In this document: piece after piece, positions 19,164 through 28,268 of the stretch | How positions within the stretch are numbered: position 1 is the stretch's first letter | How the letters are laid out: each line of letters begins with the position of its first letter | Program-made: the position numbers and the translations under genes | NCBI RefSeq assembly: GCF_002592005.1 | Contig: NZ_NVQF01000003.1 | Span: forward strand, 85,619 to 149,618 | Length of the DNA: 64,000 nucleotides | From: Mycolicibacterium palauense | GTDB lineage: Bacteria; Actinomycetota; Actinomycetes; Mycobacteriales; Mycobacteriaceae | Direction of reading: 5' to 3' | The notes under the pieces: model-generated | The model's input: only the letters and a program-made list of their open reading frames with translations | Database searches by the model: none | What the model was told of the DNA's origin: nothing

Positions 19164-21074
19164 ATGGACCGGCAGGTGCTCACACCGTCGATCGACTGGG
19201 GCCACGAGCTGGGACATTCGACGCTGTGGGTGCTGGCCACCTTCGGTGTGACCGCCCCACTGCTGATCGCCGCGCTGCTGGCGGTGGGCCGGCTCACGGT
19301 GTGGGGGCGCCAGTTCCGCGAGGTCACCGGCGGCTACTTCACCGGACGCGACAGCCTGCCGGTGTGGGCGATGCTGGCCGCCCTGCTGCTGTCGACGATC
19401 GTCGCGGTGCGGATCAGCGTGCTGCTCAGCTACTACGCCAACGACCTGTTCTCGGCGCTGCAGATCGCGTTTCAGGGCAGCGGTTCCGCCGATCCGGGGC
19501 TCAAAGAGCAAGGCATCCACGGGTTCTGGATGGCGATGGTGGTGTTCGCGGTGCTCGCGGCACTGTCCATCGTGCGGTTCCTGGCCGATCTCTACCTGGC
19601 GCAGCGCTTCATGATGCGCTGGCGGGTGTGGCTGAGCCGGCGGTTGATCGGCGACTGGCTCGATGGCTACGCCTACTTCCGCGGGCAGTTGGCCACCCAC
19701 CCGATCGACAACCCGGACCAGCGGATCCAGCAGGACATCGACGTGGTCACCGCCGGGGTCGGTGGTCAGCAGAACGTCCCGGCCTACTCCTCGGGCAGCA
19801 CACTGCTGTTCGGTGCGGTCGAGTCGCTGCTGACCGTGGTGTTCTTCGGGGCCATTCTGTGGCAGCTGTCGGGGCCGCTGGTGGTGGGTTCCGTGACCGT
19901 CCCGCGGGCGCTGTTCTGGATCGTCATCGTCTACGTGCTGGCCGCGACGGTCGTCGCGTTCTGGATCGGCCACCCGCTGATCCGGCTGAGCTTCGTCAAC
20001 GAACTGCGCAACGCGGGATTCCGCTACGCCCTGACCAGGGTGAAGGACTCCGCGGGCGCGGTCGGCTTCTACCGCGGCGAGAACGTCGAACGCGATCTGC
20101 TCGACCGGCGGCTGTCCTCGCTGATCGGCAACTACCGGCACTGGCTCAACCGGATGGTGATGTTCCTGGGCTGGAACGCCTCGGTCAGTCAGGCGATCAA
20201 CCCCCTGCCGTATCTGGTGCAGGCCCAGCGGCTCTTCGCCCAGGAGATCTCCTTCGGCGACGTGATGCAGTCGGCGACGGCCTTTCACGCCATCCACGAT
20301 TCGCTGTCGTTCTTCCGCAACGCCTACGACTCGTTCGCCGGCTACCGGGCGGCCGTGCTGCGTCTGCACGGGCTGATCGACGCCAACCGCCGGGCCCGGG
20401 CGATGCCCCGCCTCGATCCGGTCGACCGTCCCGACGGGGCGGTCCGGTTGTCGGGGATCGACGTCCGCCGGCCCGACGGCCGATCGCTGGTGCGGTCACT
20501 GGATCTGAGCCTGGACCACGGCGACACGGTGATGATCAAGGGTCCCTCGGGCAGCGGCAAGACGGTGCTGCTGGAGAGCCTGGCCGGGCTGTGGCCCTAC
20601 GCGTCGGGGCGGGTGGGCTATCCCCGCCGCGACCGGGAGGTGATGTTCGTCTCGCAGACCCCCTATGTGCCGCTGGGAGACCTGCGCGCGGTGGTCAGCT
20701 ACCCGCTGCCGGAGGGCTGCGTCGCCGATGCGGACATCCAGCGCACCCTGGTCAAGGTGGCCCTGCCGCACCTGATGCTGCGACTGGGCGAGGTCAAGGA
20801 CTGGGCCAGGGAGCTCTCCCCGGGCGAGCAGCAGCGCATCGCCTTTGCCCGGGTGCTGCTGAACCGGCCGAAGGTGGTGTTCCTCGACGAGTCGACCTCC
20901 GCGCTGGACGGCGGCACGGAGCTGATGCTCTACCGCCTGCTGCGCGCCGAGCTGCCCGACACCATCGTGGTCAGCGTGAGCCACCGCAGCACCGTCGAAC
21001 AGTTCCACGACCGGCGGCTGGAACTCCTCGGCGACGGCGGTTGGCGGCTGGCCGAGCCCACCGCGCCGCGCTGA
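19164..21074 (+). CDS. BacA/SbmA-like ABC transporter, copy 1 (Rv1819c family)
   Basis: 636 residues; ATG preceded by ggaggggg. N-terminal ~380 residues are an SbmA/BacA-like transmembrane domain with six hydrophobic helices and the motif DWLDGYAYFRGQ. The C-terminal nucleotide-binding domain has Walker A GPSGSGKTVLLE, signature [16 protein letters not shown] and Walker B VVFLDESTSALD. M. tuberculosis Rv1819c is a half-size homodimeric importer of vitamin B12, bleomycin and other hydrophilic molecules (known). A second homologue follows 67 bases downstream, so the two may form separate homodimers or a heterodimer. Divergent from secA2 with a 172-base intergenic region. Confidence 0.93.
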   Translation: MDRQVLTPSIDWGHELGHSTLWVLATFGVTAPLLIAALLAVGRLTVWGRQFREVTGGYFTGRDSLPVWAMLAALLLSTIVAVRISVLLSYYANDLFSALQIAFQGSGSADPGLKEQGIHGFWMAMVVFAVLAALSIVRFLADLYLAQRFMMRWRVWLSRRLIGDWLDGYAYFRGQLATHPIDNPDQRIQQDIDVVTAGVGGQQNVPAYSSGSTLLFGAVESLLTVVFFGAILWQLSGPLVVGSVTVPRALFWIVIVYVLAATVVAFWIGHPLIRLSFVNELRNAGFRYALTRVKDSAGAVGFYRGENVERDLLDRRLSSLIGNYRHWLNRMVMFLGWNASVSQAINPLPYLVQAQRLFAQEISFGDVMQSATAFHAIHDSLSFFRNAYDSFAGYRAAVLRLHGLIDANRRARAMPRLDPVDRPDGAVRLSGIDVRRPDGRSLVRSLDLSLDHGDTVMIKGPSGSGKTVLLESLAGLWPYASGRVGYPRRDREVMFVSQTPYVPLGDLRAVVSYPLPEGCVADADIQRTLVKVALPHLMLRLGEVKDWARELSPGEQQRIAFARVLLNRPKVVFLDESTSALDGGTELMLYRLLRAELPDTIVVSVSHRSTVEQFHDRRLELLGDGGWRLAEPTAPR

Positions 21075-21141
21075 ACCGGCGCGGTGAGCGCACCCGGCGA
21101 CTTACAGCGCTCGGTCAGGGTCTGCAAGGTACCTTGCCGGG

Positions 21142-23076
21142 GTGGAATTGTTCGCACCCTCGCTGGACTGGGGTCACGAGCTCGTCCCGTCGCTGATGTG
21201 GATCGTGCGGGCCTGGGCGATCGCCGCGGTCTGCACCCTGATCGTGCTGGTGCCGATAGGCCGGTTCACGACCTGGGGCCGGCAGTTCTGGCGCATCACC
21301 GGCGACTACTTCACCGGCCGGTCGAGCCTGCGGGTGTGGCTGTGGCTGGGCGTGCTGCTGCTGTCGGTGATCGTCGGGGTGCGCATCGACGTGCTGCTCA
21401 GCTTCCAGGGAAACGACCTGTACTCGGCGGCGCAGGTCGCGGTGCAGGGCATGGCCGCCGACGCCCCGGAGGTCAAACAGTCCGGTATCGACGGATTCTG
21501 GACGTCGTTGCTGGTCTTCGCCGTCCTGGCGACCATCCACGTCGGCCGGGTGATGCTGGACCTGTTCATGATGCAGCGCTTCATGCTGGCGTGGCGGGCC
21601 TGGCTGACCGACCGGCTCACCGGCGACTGGCTCGACGGCCACGCCTACTACCGCAGCCGGTTCATCGACACCGGCATCGACAACCCCGACCAGCGCATCC
21701 AGGCCGACATCGACATCTTCACCGCCAGCACCGGCCCCATGCCCAACACCCCGAACAACACCACCACCTCCACGCTGTTGTTCGGCGCCGTCGAGGCCAT
21801 CACGTCGGTCATCTCGTTCACGGTGATCCTGTGGAACCTGTCCGGGGACCTGACGTTCCTCGGGTTCACCATGCCGCGCGCGATGTTCTGGATCGGCCTG
21901 GGCTACGTGGTGATCGCCACCTTCTTCGCGTTCTGGATCGGCCGGCCGATCATCCGGCTCAGCTTCGACAACGAGCGCTTCAACGCGGCGTTCCGCTACG
22001 CCCTGGTGCGGTTGCGCGACGCCTCCGAGGCGGTGGCGTTCTACCGCGGCGAGGCCGCCGAGCGGCTGCAGCTGCACGAGCGCTTCGCCCCGGTGGTGAC
22101 CAACTACAAGCGCTACATCAACCGGATGATGGGTTTCTACGGCTGGAACCTGTCGATCAGCCAGATCATCGTGCCGCTGCCCTGGATCCTGCAGGCGCCG
22201 CGGATGTTCGCCGGCGACATCAAGCTCGGTGACGTCACCCAGACCGCCTCGGCGTTCAGCAGCATCCAGAACGGTCTGTCGTTCTTCCGCAACGCCTACG
22301 ACCAGTTCGCCGGCTGGCGGGCCTCGATCATCCGGCTCTACGGCCTGGTGACCGCCAACGAGGCGGGCCGCGCGCTGCCGTCGCTGACCGTGGCGGCCAG
22401 CAGGGGCGCGCTGGTCGAACTCGACGAGGTCGAGGTGCGCACCCCCGACGGGCAGACCCTGATCGACCCGCTCGACCTGCGGCTCGACGCCGGGGACACC
22501 CTGATGATCACCGGCAGGTCCGGCACCGGCAAGACCACCCTGCTGCGCAGCCTGGCGCAGCTGTGGCCGTTCGCCTCCGGGACGTTGCGCTGCCCGCCGG
22601 GCGAGAACGAGACGATGTTCCTGTCGCAGATGCCCTACGTCCCCCTGGGTGATCTGCGTGCCGTGGTGTCCTACCCGGCCAAGCCCGGCGAGATCTCCGA
22701 CGACGAGCTGATCCGGGTGCTCAACAAGGTGGCGCTGCCGCAGTGCGCGGGCAAGCTCTCCGAGGTCGCCGACTGGGCCAAGCGGCTGTCGCCGGGCGAG
22801 CAGCAGCGCATCGCGTTCGCCCGGGTGCTGCTGACCAAGCCCAAGGTGGCGTTCTTCGACGAGGCGACCTCCGCCTGCGACGAGGGCCTGGAGCTCACGC
22901 TCTACCAGCTGGTGCGCGACGAGTTGCCCGAGACCGTGCTGGTCAGCGTCACTCACCGCAGCACCGTCGCACGCCATCACATCCAGCAGCTCGAGCTGCT
23001 CGGGGGCGGCGAATGGCGGCTGAGCAGGGCCGGCGGCGCCGCAGACGGCGGCGGGGCGGTGCCCGAACCGGTCTGA
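21142..23076 (+). CDS. BacA/SbmA-like ABC transporter, copy 2 (Rv1819c family)
   Basis: 644 residues from GTG 21142. Same layout as copy 1: an opening [12 protein letters not shown] parallel to PSIDWGHELGHS, an SbmA/BacA membrane domain with [12 protein letters not shown], then an ATPase with Walker [13 protein letters not shown], signature [16 protein letters not shown] and Walker [13 protein letters not shown]. The D-loop has SACD where copy 1 has SALD. Protein identity is high over the whole length but the DNA has diverged, so the duplication is not recent. It ends 28 bases before the convergent flavoprotein gene. Either copy could be the functional Rv1819c orthologue. Confidence 0.93.
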   Translation: MELFAPSLDWGHELVPSLMWIVRAWAIAAVCTLIVLVPIGRFTTWGRQFWRITGDYFTGRSSLRVWLWLGVLLLSVIVGVRIDVLLSFQGNDLYSAAQVAVQGMAADAPEVKQSGIDGFWTSLLVFAVLATIHVGRVMLDLFMMQRFMLAWRAWLTDRLTGDWLDGHAYYRSRFIDTGIDNPDQRIQADIDIFTASTGPMPNTPNNTTTSTLLFGAVEAITSVISFTVILWNLSGDLTFLGFTMPRAMFWIGLGYVVIATFFAFWIGRPIIRLSFDNERFNAAFRYALVRLRDASEAVAFYRGEAAERLQLHERFAPVVTNYKRYINRMMGFYGWNLSISQIIVPLPWILQAPRMFAGDIKLGDVTQTASAFSSIQNGLSFFRNAYDQFAGWRASIIRLYGLVTANEAGRALPSLTVAASRGALVELDEVEVRTPDGQTLIDPLDLRLDAGDTLMITGRSGTGKTTLLRSLAQLWPFASGTLRCPPGENETMFLSQMPYVPLGDLRAVVSYPAKPGEISDDELIRVLNKVALPQCAGKLSEVADWAKRLSPGEQQRIAFARVLLTKPKVAFFDEATSACDEGLELTLYQLVRDELPETVLVSVTHRSTVARHHIQQLELLGGGEWRLSRAGGAADGGGAVPEPV

Positions 23077-23104
23077 TCCCGGCTCCGGGTGGGTTTCCGG
23101 GGGG

Positions 23105-24619
23105 TCAGCGGTGTGCGCGGGCGGCCGCGTGCGCACCGGCGCGGCGACCGAAGAACGACCCCTCGCCCAGCTGCGTCCCACTGGCGTAGCCCCGGCCGTC
23201 CTGGGCGATGTTGGCCGCGCAGGCCCCGGCCGCGTACAGCCCGTCGATGACGCTGCCGTCCTCGCGCAGCACCTCCCCGTCCACGGTGGTGGCCAGGCCG
23301 CCCATCGTGAAGCCGGAGTACATCGCCCGGCCCAGCGACAGATCGAACACCGCCCACGGGGCCCGGTCCTGGGCCGCGAGGTAGTCCGGCTGTTTGTGGA
23401 AGTCGGGATCCTCACCGCGGGCGGCGTTGTCGTTGTAGCGCGCCAGGGTGGCGGCCAGATTCCCCTCGGGAATGCCCAGCGCCGACTCCATCTCGGCGAT
23501 GGTCTCGTAGCCGTCGAGGAAACGGATCAGCGGCATCTCCGGCATCTGCATGTGTGCCTCGTCGACGATGAGATAGGCCGTCTGGTCGGGTTGCTCCAGC
23601 ACGAACGCGGAGGTGCGGGAGTGATACGAGTCCTCGGCGACGAAACGCTGACCGTTCTTGTTCACCATCACGCCGGTCAGCAGGATCTCCGGCGGGTAGG
23701 CGGCCGCGGTGATGAACACCTCGTCCATGTTCTTGGTGGCCGCGCCCGCCGAGATCCCCATCCGGATGCCCAGACCGTCGTCGTTGGGATTGCCCAGGAT
23801 GTAGGGCGCGACCAGGCCGTGGTGCTTGGTGCGCCGCGGCTGGCCCAGCGCCGGGGTGTGTTCGGCCACCATCTCGGGGTTCATCGCGAAACCGCCGGCG
23901 GCGACGATGACCGCACCCGCCCGGATCGCCCCGGTCTCGGTGAAGTGTTTCCACCGCACGCCGACGACTGAGTGGACGACGGAGCCGGCGTCGTCGGCGG
24001 CGCCGTCCACGACGAGATTGGTCACGCCGGTCTCGTAGCGGAACTGCACGCCGAGCTCGTCGGCACGCTTGAGCAGCAGGTCGATCACCATCGCCGCACC
24101 GCCCAGCTCGCCGGGAACCGGCACCGAATGGCCGCGCGGGGCGGGCCGGGCCTGCTCACAGAACGGCCAGACCTTCTCGTTTCCGGTGTAGGACAGCCCC
24201 TCGGTGCCCGGCGGCACCACCACCTTGCCCGGGTAGAAGCTGCGTTCGAACTGGAACCCGAGGTCCTCGAGCCAGTTGAAGTGTTCGACACTGCCCTCGC
24301 AGTAGGCGCGGATCTTGTCCTTCTCGGGGTCGCGGGACTGCGAGACCAGGTACTTGTACATCTCTTCGGGGCTGTCCTGGTGGCCGGTGGCCGTCTGCAC
24401 GGCGGTGCCGCCGCCGAGGTAGAAATGCCCCCCGGCCATCGAGGTGGTGCCGCCCGCGGCGGCGGCCTTCTCCAGTACCAGTACCCGGGCCCCGGTGGCG
24501 GCGGCGGTGACCGCCGCGCACCCTCCGGCGATGCCGAAACCGATGACGAGCACGTCGACCTCGTCGGTCCAGGACGCGATCTCGGCGGCGTCGACGGTGG
24601 CGGGGATCTCGGTGCTCAT
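23105..24619 (-). CDS. FAD-binding dehydrogenase, fumarate reductase/KstD-type flavoprotein (Rv1817-like)
   Basis: 504 residues. The N-terminal Rossmann FAD motif is VLVIGFGIAGGCAAVTAAA, followed by VLEKAAAAGGTTSMAGGHFY, which is typical of the succinate dehydrogenase/fumarate reductase and 3-ketosteroid dehydrogenase family. The C-terminal FAD motif GLYAAGACAANIAQDGRGYA is present. M. tuberculosis Rv1817 holds the same place next to Rv1816 and Rv1815. Substrate is unknown; a steroid or fatty-acid-derived enone is plausible. It runs in the same direction as the TetR gene but 213 bases downstream of it, so may have its own promoter. The gap shows no other gene. Confidence 0.85.
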   Translation of the reverse strand: MSTEIPATVDAAEIASWTDEVDVLVIGFGIAGGCAAVTAAATGARVLVLEKAAAAGGTTSMAGGHFYLGGGTAVQTATGHQDSPEEMYKYLVSQSRDPEKDKIRAYCEGSVEHFNWLEDLGFQFERSFYPGKVVVPPGTEGLSYTGNEKVWPFCEQARPAPRGHSVPVPGELGGAAMVIDLLLKRADELGVQFRYETGVTNLVVDGAADDAGSVVHSVVGVRWKHFTETGAIRAGAVIVAAGGFAMNPEMVAEHTPALGQPRRTKHHGLVAPYILGNPNDDGLGIRMGISAGAATKNMDEVFITAAAYPPEILLTGVMVNKNGQRFVAEDSYHSRTSAFVLEQPDQTAYLIVDEAHMQMPEMPLIRFLDGYETIAEMESALGIPEGNLAATLARYNDNAARGEDPDFHKQPDYLAAQDRAPWAVFDLSLGRAMYSGFTMGGLATTVDGEVLREDGSVIDGLYAAGACAANIAQDGRGYASGTQLGEGSFFGRRAGAHAAARAHR

Positions 24620-24832
24620 CGCTGCTCCTGTGCTCGGTGGCGCGGCGCCGGCCGGGCTGTGGGCCGGACACCGGTCTGGACACGAATATGCATCGTGTCG
24701 CAGGATAGCCCAGGGGCCTACGGATCCGAAGCGCCGCTGTTCGACAGGGCTGAACGAGGACCGGGCGCCGCGGTGAACACGTTCTAGATCCGCGTCCGTC
24801 GGCGGCCGGACGCCGTCGCGCAGGTCAGCATC

Positions 24833-25510
24833 TCAGCGGTCCAGCACGTCCAGCACCGTCCGCACCTGGAGATCGAACAGGGCGCCGGGGTCGGTGAGGG
24901 TGTCTTCGCCGTACTGGCCGAAGACCTCCAGGCTTATCGCGCCGATCAGCGTCGCCCACAGCGTGAAGCATCGACCCAGCGTCACGTCGGTGCCCGCGAA
25001 GCCGAATTCCTCGCGTAGGGCTGCGAAGTCGTCCCGCAGCGGGGCCGGCGGCGGGTCGCCGTCCCCGGCGACCTCTCCCGAGGCGATCCCCCGCGACACC
25101 GCGGTCAGCAGGGCGCCGATCACCCGGGTGCCGGGGCCCACGGTGCGCTCGGCCGGGGCGTGGTAGCCCGGCACCGGGCTGCCGTAGAGCAGTGCCCAGC
25201 CCGCCGGATGGGCCAGCGCCCAGCCGCGGGCGGCGCGGGCCATCGCCGAGATGTCGGCGCGCCAGTCGCCGTCGGCGCCCCGGGCCGCCTCGACGGCGTC
25301 GGCCAGCTCGGTGTATCCGTCGATCACCAGCAGGGTCAGCAACTCGTCGCGGTTGGCCACGTAGCGGTACACCGCCGAGGAGACCATGCCCAGGTCGCGG
25401 GCGATCGCCCGCAGCGACAGCCCGGCCGCGCCGTGCGTGGCGAGTTGGCGGCGGCCCAGCTCGACGATCCGGTTCTCGACCTGCATGCGCGCGTCGCGGC
25501 GTTTGCCCAT
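24833..25510 (-). CDS. TetR-family repressor (Rv1816-like)
   Basis: 225 residues from ATG 25510. N-terminal helix-turn-helix is LSLRAIARDLGMVSSAVYRY, preceded by IVELGRRQLATHGAAG; the C-terminal ligand-binding domain is of the TetR_C WHG type. It lies divergently from a deazaflavin-type oxidoreductase gene across a 114-base gap holding two palindromes, consistent with autoregulation and control of that gene. M. tuberculosis Rv1816 is a structurally known TetR protein. An upstream extension of the frame would run through the palindromes, so the start at 25510 is preferred. Confidence 0.9.
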   Translation of the reverse strand: MGKRRDARMQVENRIVELGRRQLATHGAAGLSLRAIARDLGMVSSAVYRYVANRDELLTLLVIDGYTELADAVEAARGADGDWRADISAMARAARGWALAHPAGWALLYGSPVPGYHAPAERTVGPGTRVIGALLTAVSRGIASGEVAGDGDPPPAPLRDDFAALREEFGFAGTDVTLGRCFTLWATLIGAISLEVFGQYGEDTLTDPGALFDLQVRTVLDVLDR

Positions 25511-25532
25511 GGCCCCAGTCTCACACAGAAAG

Positions 25533-25596
25533 AGAGCAGTGCTCTTGATTTCTCCCGGCCCGCGTGGCACTCTCAAATTAGAGAGCACTGCTCTCT
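25533..25596. promoter_or_regulatory. Double palindromic operator between TetR and oxidoreductase genes
   Basis: Two copies of the same inverted repeat: AGAGCA-G-TGCTCT at 25533-25545 and AGAGAGCA-C-TGCTCTCT at 25580-25596, the second a perfect 17-mer. Their centres are 49 bases apart. Location between a tetR gene and a divergent target gene makes them the likely binding sites of that regulator. Confidence 0.8.
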
Positions 25597-25624
25597 GATT
25601 TGGGTCCAACGAGTAGGGGATGCG

Positions 25625-26077
25625 ATGAGGGACATGAGGGAAGAGCGCTACGACGAACCGGGCGCCGCCGCGCGCCTGGGCACCGCGCTGATCCGCCGGC
25701 TGGCCGAGGTCGGGGTCAGCATCGCCGGCACCCGGGCCCTGCGGGTGCGGGGCCGGCACACCGGCCGGGTGCGTTCGGTGGTGGTCAACGTGCTGACCGT
25801 CGGTGGAGTCGACTATCTGGTGTCGCCGCGGGGGCAGACCCAGTGGGCCCGCAACGTCGGCGCGGCCGGGGAGGTCGAGCTGGGGCCCCGCTGGGCACGG
25901 CGGCGCCGCCGGGTGGCCGCGGTCGCCGACGAGGACAAGACCCCGCTGCTACGCCACTATCTGGACCGGTGGCACTGGGAGGTGAAGGGTCACTTCGGCG
26001 GGCTGACGCTGGATTCCGGGGACGAGCAGATTCGGCGGGTGGCTCCGTCGATCCCGGTCTTCGTCCTGGCCCCCTGA
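25625..26077 (+). CDS. Deazaflavin (F420)-dependent nitroreductase-family oxidoreductase
   Basis: 150 residues. Motifs LRVRGRHTGRVRSVVVNVLT and YLVSPRGQTQWARNVGAAGE are those of the Ddn/Rv3547 split-barrel family that binds F420. Members reduce quinones, nitroimidazoles or other acceptors with F420H2; the specific substrate is unknown. ATG 25625 is preceded by gtagggg; a second ATG nine bases on is also possible. Two copies of a TetR-type palindrome lie just upstream, so expression is probably repressed by the divergent TetR gene. It is convergent with the protease gene, 14 bases away. Confidence 0.87.
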   Translation: MRDMREERYDEPGAAARLGTALIRRLAEVGVSIAGTRALRVRGRHTGRVRSVVVNVLTVGGVDYLVSPRGQTQWARNVGAAGEVELGPRWARRRRRVAAVADEDKTPLLRHYLDRWHWEVKGHFGGLTLDSGDEQIRRVAPSIPVFVLAP

Positions 26078-26091
26078 GCGCCGGGCCGGGT

Positions 26092-26817
26092 TCAGTGCGT
26101 CTGCAGGAACTGCGACCACACCACGTTCTTCGCGGTGGGATTGGGGCTGACGTTGATGTCCTCCCGGATCTGGTCGCCGGCGGCCTGCCAGGAGACCGCC
26201 GCCGGGTAGGTGCCCCAGGTGCTGTTGAACAGTCCGATGATCACCGCGCTGGTCCCGTCGATCACGTACACCGGCCCACCGGAGTCGCCCTTCTGGCTGA
26301 CGACGCCGTTGGCCATGGTGAACCACCCGTTGTTGACCCGGTCCACGGTGCCGCAGCTCTCCTTGGTGATGATGCCGAAGTGGCACACCGGTTCACCGGC
26401 GGCGGCGATGCGCCCGGGGCGGGACTCCAGCGGCAGACCGCTGGGCAGCACGTTGTTCACCGCGACGTCGTCGGTCAGCAGGATCGCCTCGTAGTCGGCG
26501 ATCACCTGATCGGTGGTGACCGTCGTACCGTTGGGGGTGTTGTTGCGGAACACCGACACCGTCCCGATCGGACGGCCCGCGGCATCGGTGACCGGCCCGT
26601 CCGCCCGGCAGTGCCCGGCGGTGAACGCCACCCGCAGCGCGGGGTCGACGTAGCCCAGTGTGCAGATGTTGGCGCCCTGTCGGATCTCCATGCCGGGATG
26701 AACCAGCACGCCCGGGTCCGCGCCGGCCGAGGCCACCGGGTTCACCGAGCCCAGTGCGACGCCGATGACGGCGGCGACCAGCGCGACGAACAGCGATCGG
26801 ACGCTCAAACGGCGCAT
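26092..26817 (-). CDS. Secreted trypsin-like serine protease family protein (Rv1815-like)
   Basis: 241 residues from ATG 26817, which starts a signal peptide ([20 protein letters not shown] followed by a small-residue region ending near SAGADP). The chymotrypsin fold is shown by AFTAGHC with the catalytic histidine, an acidic LLTDDVAV segment that may supply the aspartate, and [10 protein letters not shown] with the nucleophilic serine. Cysteines at NICTLGY/GHCRAD and VCHFGI/ESCGTV probably form two disulfides. Earlier in-frame ATGs would place a non-signal stretch first. M. tuberculosis Rv1815 is the same type in the same place. Secreted; natural substrate unknown. Confidence 0.88.
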   Translation of the reverse strand: MRRLSVRSLFVALVAAVIGVALGSVNPVASAGADPGVLVHPGMEIRQGANICTLGYVDPALRVAFTAGHCRADGPVTDAAGRPIGTVSVFRNNTPNGTTVTTDQVIADYEAILLTDDVAVNNVLPSGLPLESRPGRIAAAGEPVCHFGIITKESCGTVDRVNNGWFTMANGVVSQKGDSGGPVYVIDGTSAVIIGLFNSTWGTYPAAVSWQAAGDQIREDINVSPNPTAKNVVWSQFLQTH

Positions 26818-27035
26818 GGGCGGCTCCGCTCGGTCAGTGGCCGTCTCGATCTCGGCCGGATCACGTTTCACTGACATATCGGCGTGGCAGATCACGATTG
26901 TTACCAATTTCCGTTATATGCGGGTGACAAACCGGTGACTTCGCACACACGAGGCGCGCACACGAGCGGCAGGGCGGGGCGCCGAACGGCCCCTCGCGAC
27001 GCAAAACCGCTCGACGGCACCGGGAGGATGGATCC

Positions 27036-28223
27036 GTGACCGCACAACGGATCGAGGGGGCCAAGCTCGTCAACTTCGCGTCGGTGATCGACGACGCGAC
27101 CGTCGCGCAGGCCAGGCAGACGGCGTCGATGCCGTTCGTCCACCCCCACGTGGCGCTGATGCCCGATGCCCACCTCGGCAAGGGTTCGGCGGTGGGCACC
27201 GTGATCCCCACCGTGGACGCGGTGATTCCGGCCGCCGTCGGCGTGGACATCGGCTGCGGGATGGTCGCCGCACGGACACGGTTCACCGAGGACGACCTGA
27301 CCGGCCGCGACCTGCCGGCGCTGCGCGCGGCGATCGAGGGCGCGATCCCGCTCTCGCCGGGCCACTACAACAGCGACACCCGCCGGTTCGGTTTCACCGC
27401 CGACCGGATCGCCATCCTCGACGATCTGGCCCGCGCCGAGAAGGTCGACCTCTCGCACTCCCCCACCTGGCCACGGCAACTCGGCTCACTCGGGGGCGGG
27501 AACCACTTCATCGAGCTGTGTGTGGACGACCGCGCCGGGGTGTGGCTGTTCCTGCATTCGGGTTCGCGCGGCGTCGGGAACAAGATCGCCCAGAAGCACA
27601 TCCGGATCGCCCGGCAGCTGATGCGGCAACGCCGGGTCGCCCTGCCCAACCCGGACCTGGCCTATCTGCCCGGTGACACCCCGGAGTTCGCCGACTACAT
27701 CAGGGAGCTGAACTGGGCGCAGAGGTTCGCCTACGAGAACCGGGCCGAGATGATGGACCGGTTCCGGCAGGTCTTCGCCGACTGGATGGGGGTGCAGGCC
27801 CAACGCGTCGAGACCGAGCGGGTCAACTCCCACCACAACTACACCCGCCTGGAGGAGCACGCGGGCAGGCAGGTGTGGCTGACCCGCAAGGGGGCGGTCG
27901 ACGCCGGCATCGGGGTGCGCTCGGTCATTCCCGGCTCGATGGGCACACGGTCGTATGTGGTGCGCGGCAAGGGCAACGCGGCCGCGCTGTGCTCGGCGCC
28001 GCACGGCGCCGGACGCCGGTTCTCCCGCAGCGAGGCCCGCAGGCGGTTCACCGCCGAGGACCTGGCGGCCCGCATGGCCGGCATCGAGTACCGCCACGGC
28101 GAGGCGTGGGTGGACGAGATCCCCGACGCCTACAAGGACATCGACCAGGTGATGGCCGATGCCGCGGAGCTGGTGGACATCGAATACGCGCTGCGCCAGA
28201 TCCTCAACGTCAAGGGCACCTGA
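27036..28223 (+). CDS. rtcB: RtcB-family RNA-splicing ligase
   Basis: 395 residues from GTG. The metal-binding cysteine is in GVDIGCGMVA (Cys74); LGGGNHFIE, LHSGSRGVG, NSHHNYTRLEEH and SMGTRSYVVRGKGN supply other metal and GTP ligands, and the histidine in SAPHGAGRRFSR is the one guanylylated in RtcB. The protein ends ILNVKGT, the usual RtcB C-terminus. RtcB joins 2',3'-cyclic phosphate or 3'-phosphate ends to 5'-OH RNA ends. No archease, RtcA or RtcR gene is adjacent, so its RNA substrate cannot be inferred from context. Divergent from the protease gene with a 218-base gap that is the most AT-rich part of the neighbourhood. Confidence 0.92.
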   Translation: MTAQRIEGAKLVNFASVIDDATVAQARQTASMPFVHPHVALMPDAHLGKGSAVGTVIPTVDAVIPAAVGVDIGCGMVAARTRFTEDDLTGRDLPALRAAIEGAIPLSPGHYNSDTRRFGFTADRIAILDDLARAEKVDLSHSPTWPRQLGSLGGGNHFIELCVDDRAGVWLFLHSGSRGVGNKIAQKHIRIARQLMRQRRVALPNPDLAYLPGDTPEFADYIRELNWAQRFAYENRAEMMDRFRQVFADWMGVQAQRVETERVNSHHNYTRLEEHAGRQVWLTRKGAVDAGIGVRSVIPGSMGTRSYVVRGKGNAAALCSAPHGAGRRFSRSEARRRFTAEDLAARMAGIEYRHGEAWVDEIPDAYKDIDQVMADAAELVDIEYALRQILNVKGT

Positions 28224-28268
28224 CACGCCCGGCCCGCGGCCGGTCTGCAAGGCACCGCCCCGCACCGT

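Noticed and set aside
21115..23415. 766-codon minus-strand frame opposite the second BacA-like gene
   Set aside because: Shadow frame with the typical composition (Arg, Gly, His, Gln, Val); crosses a real gene boundary.
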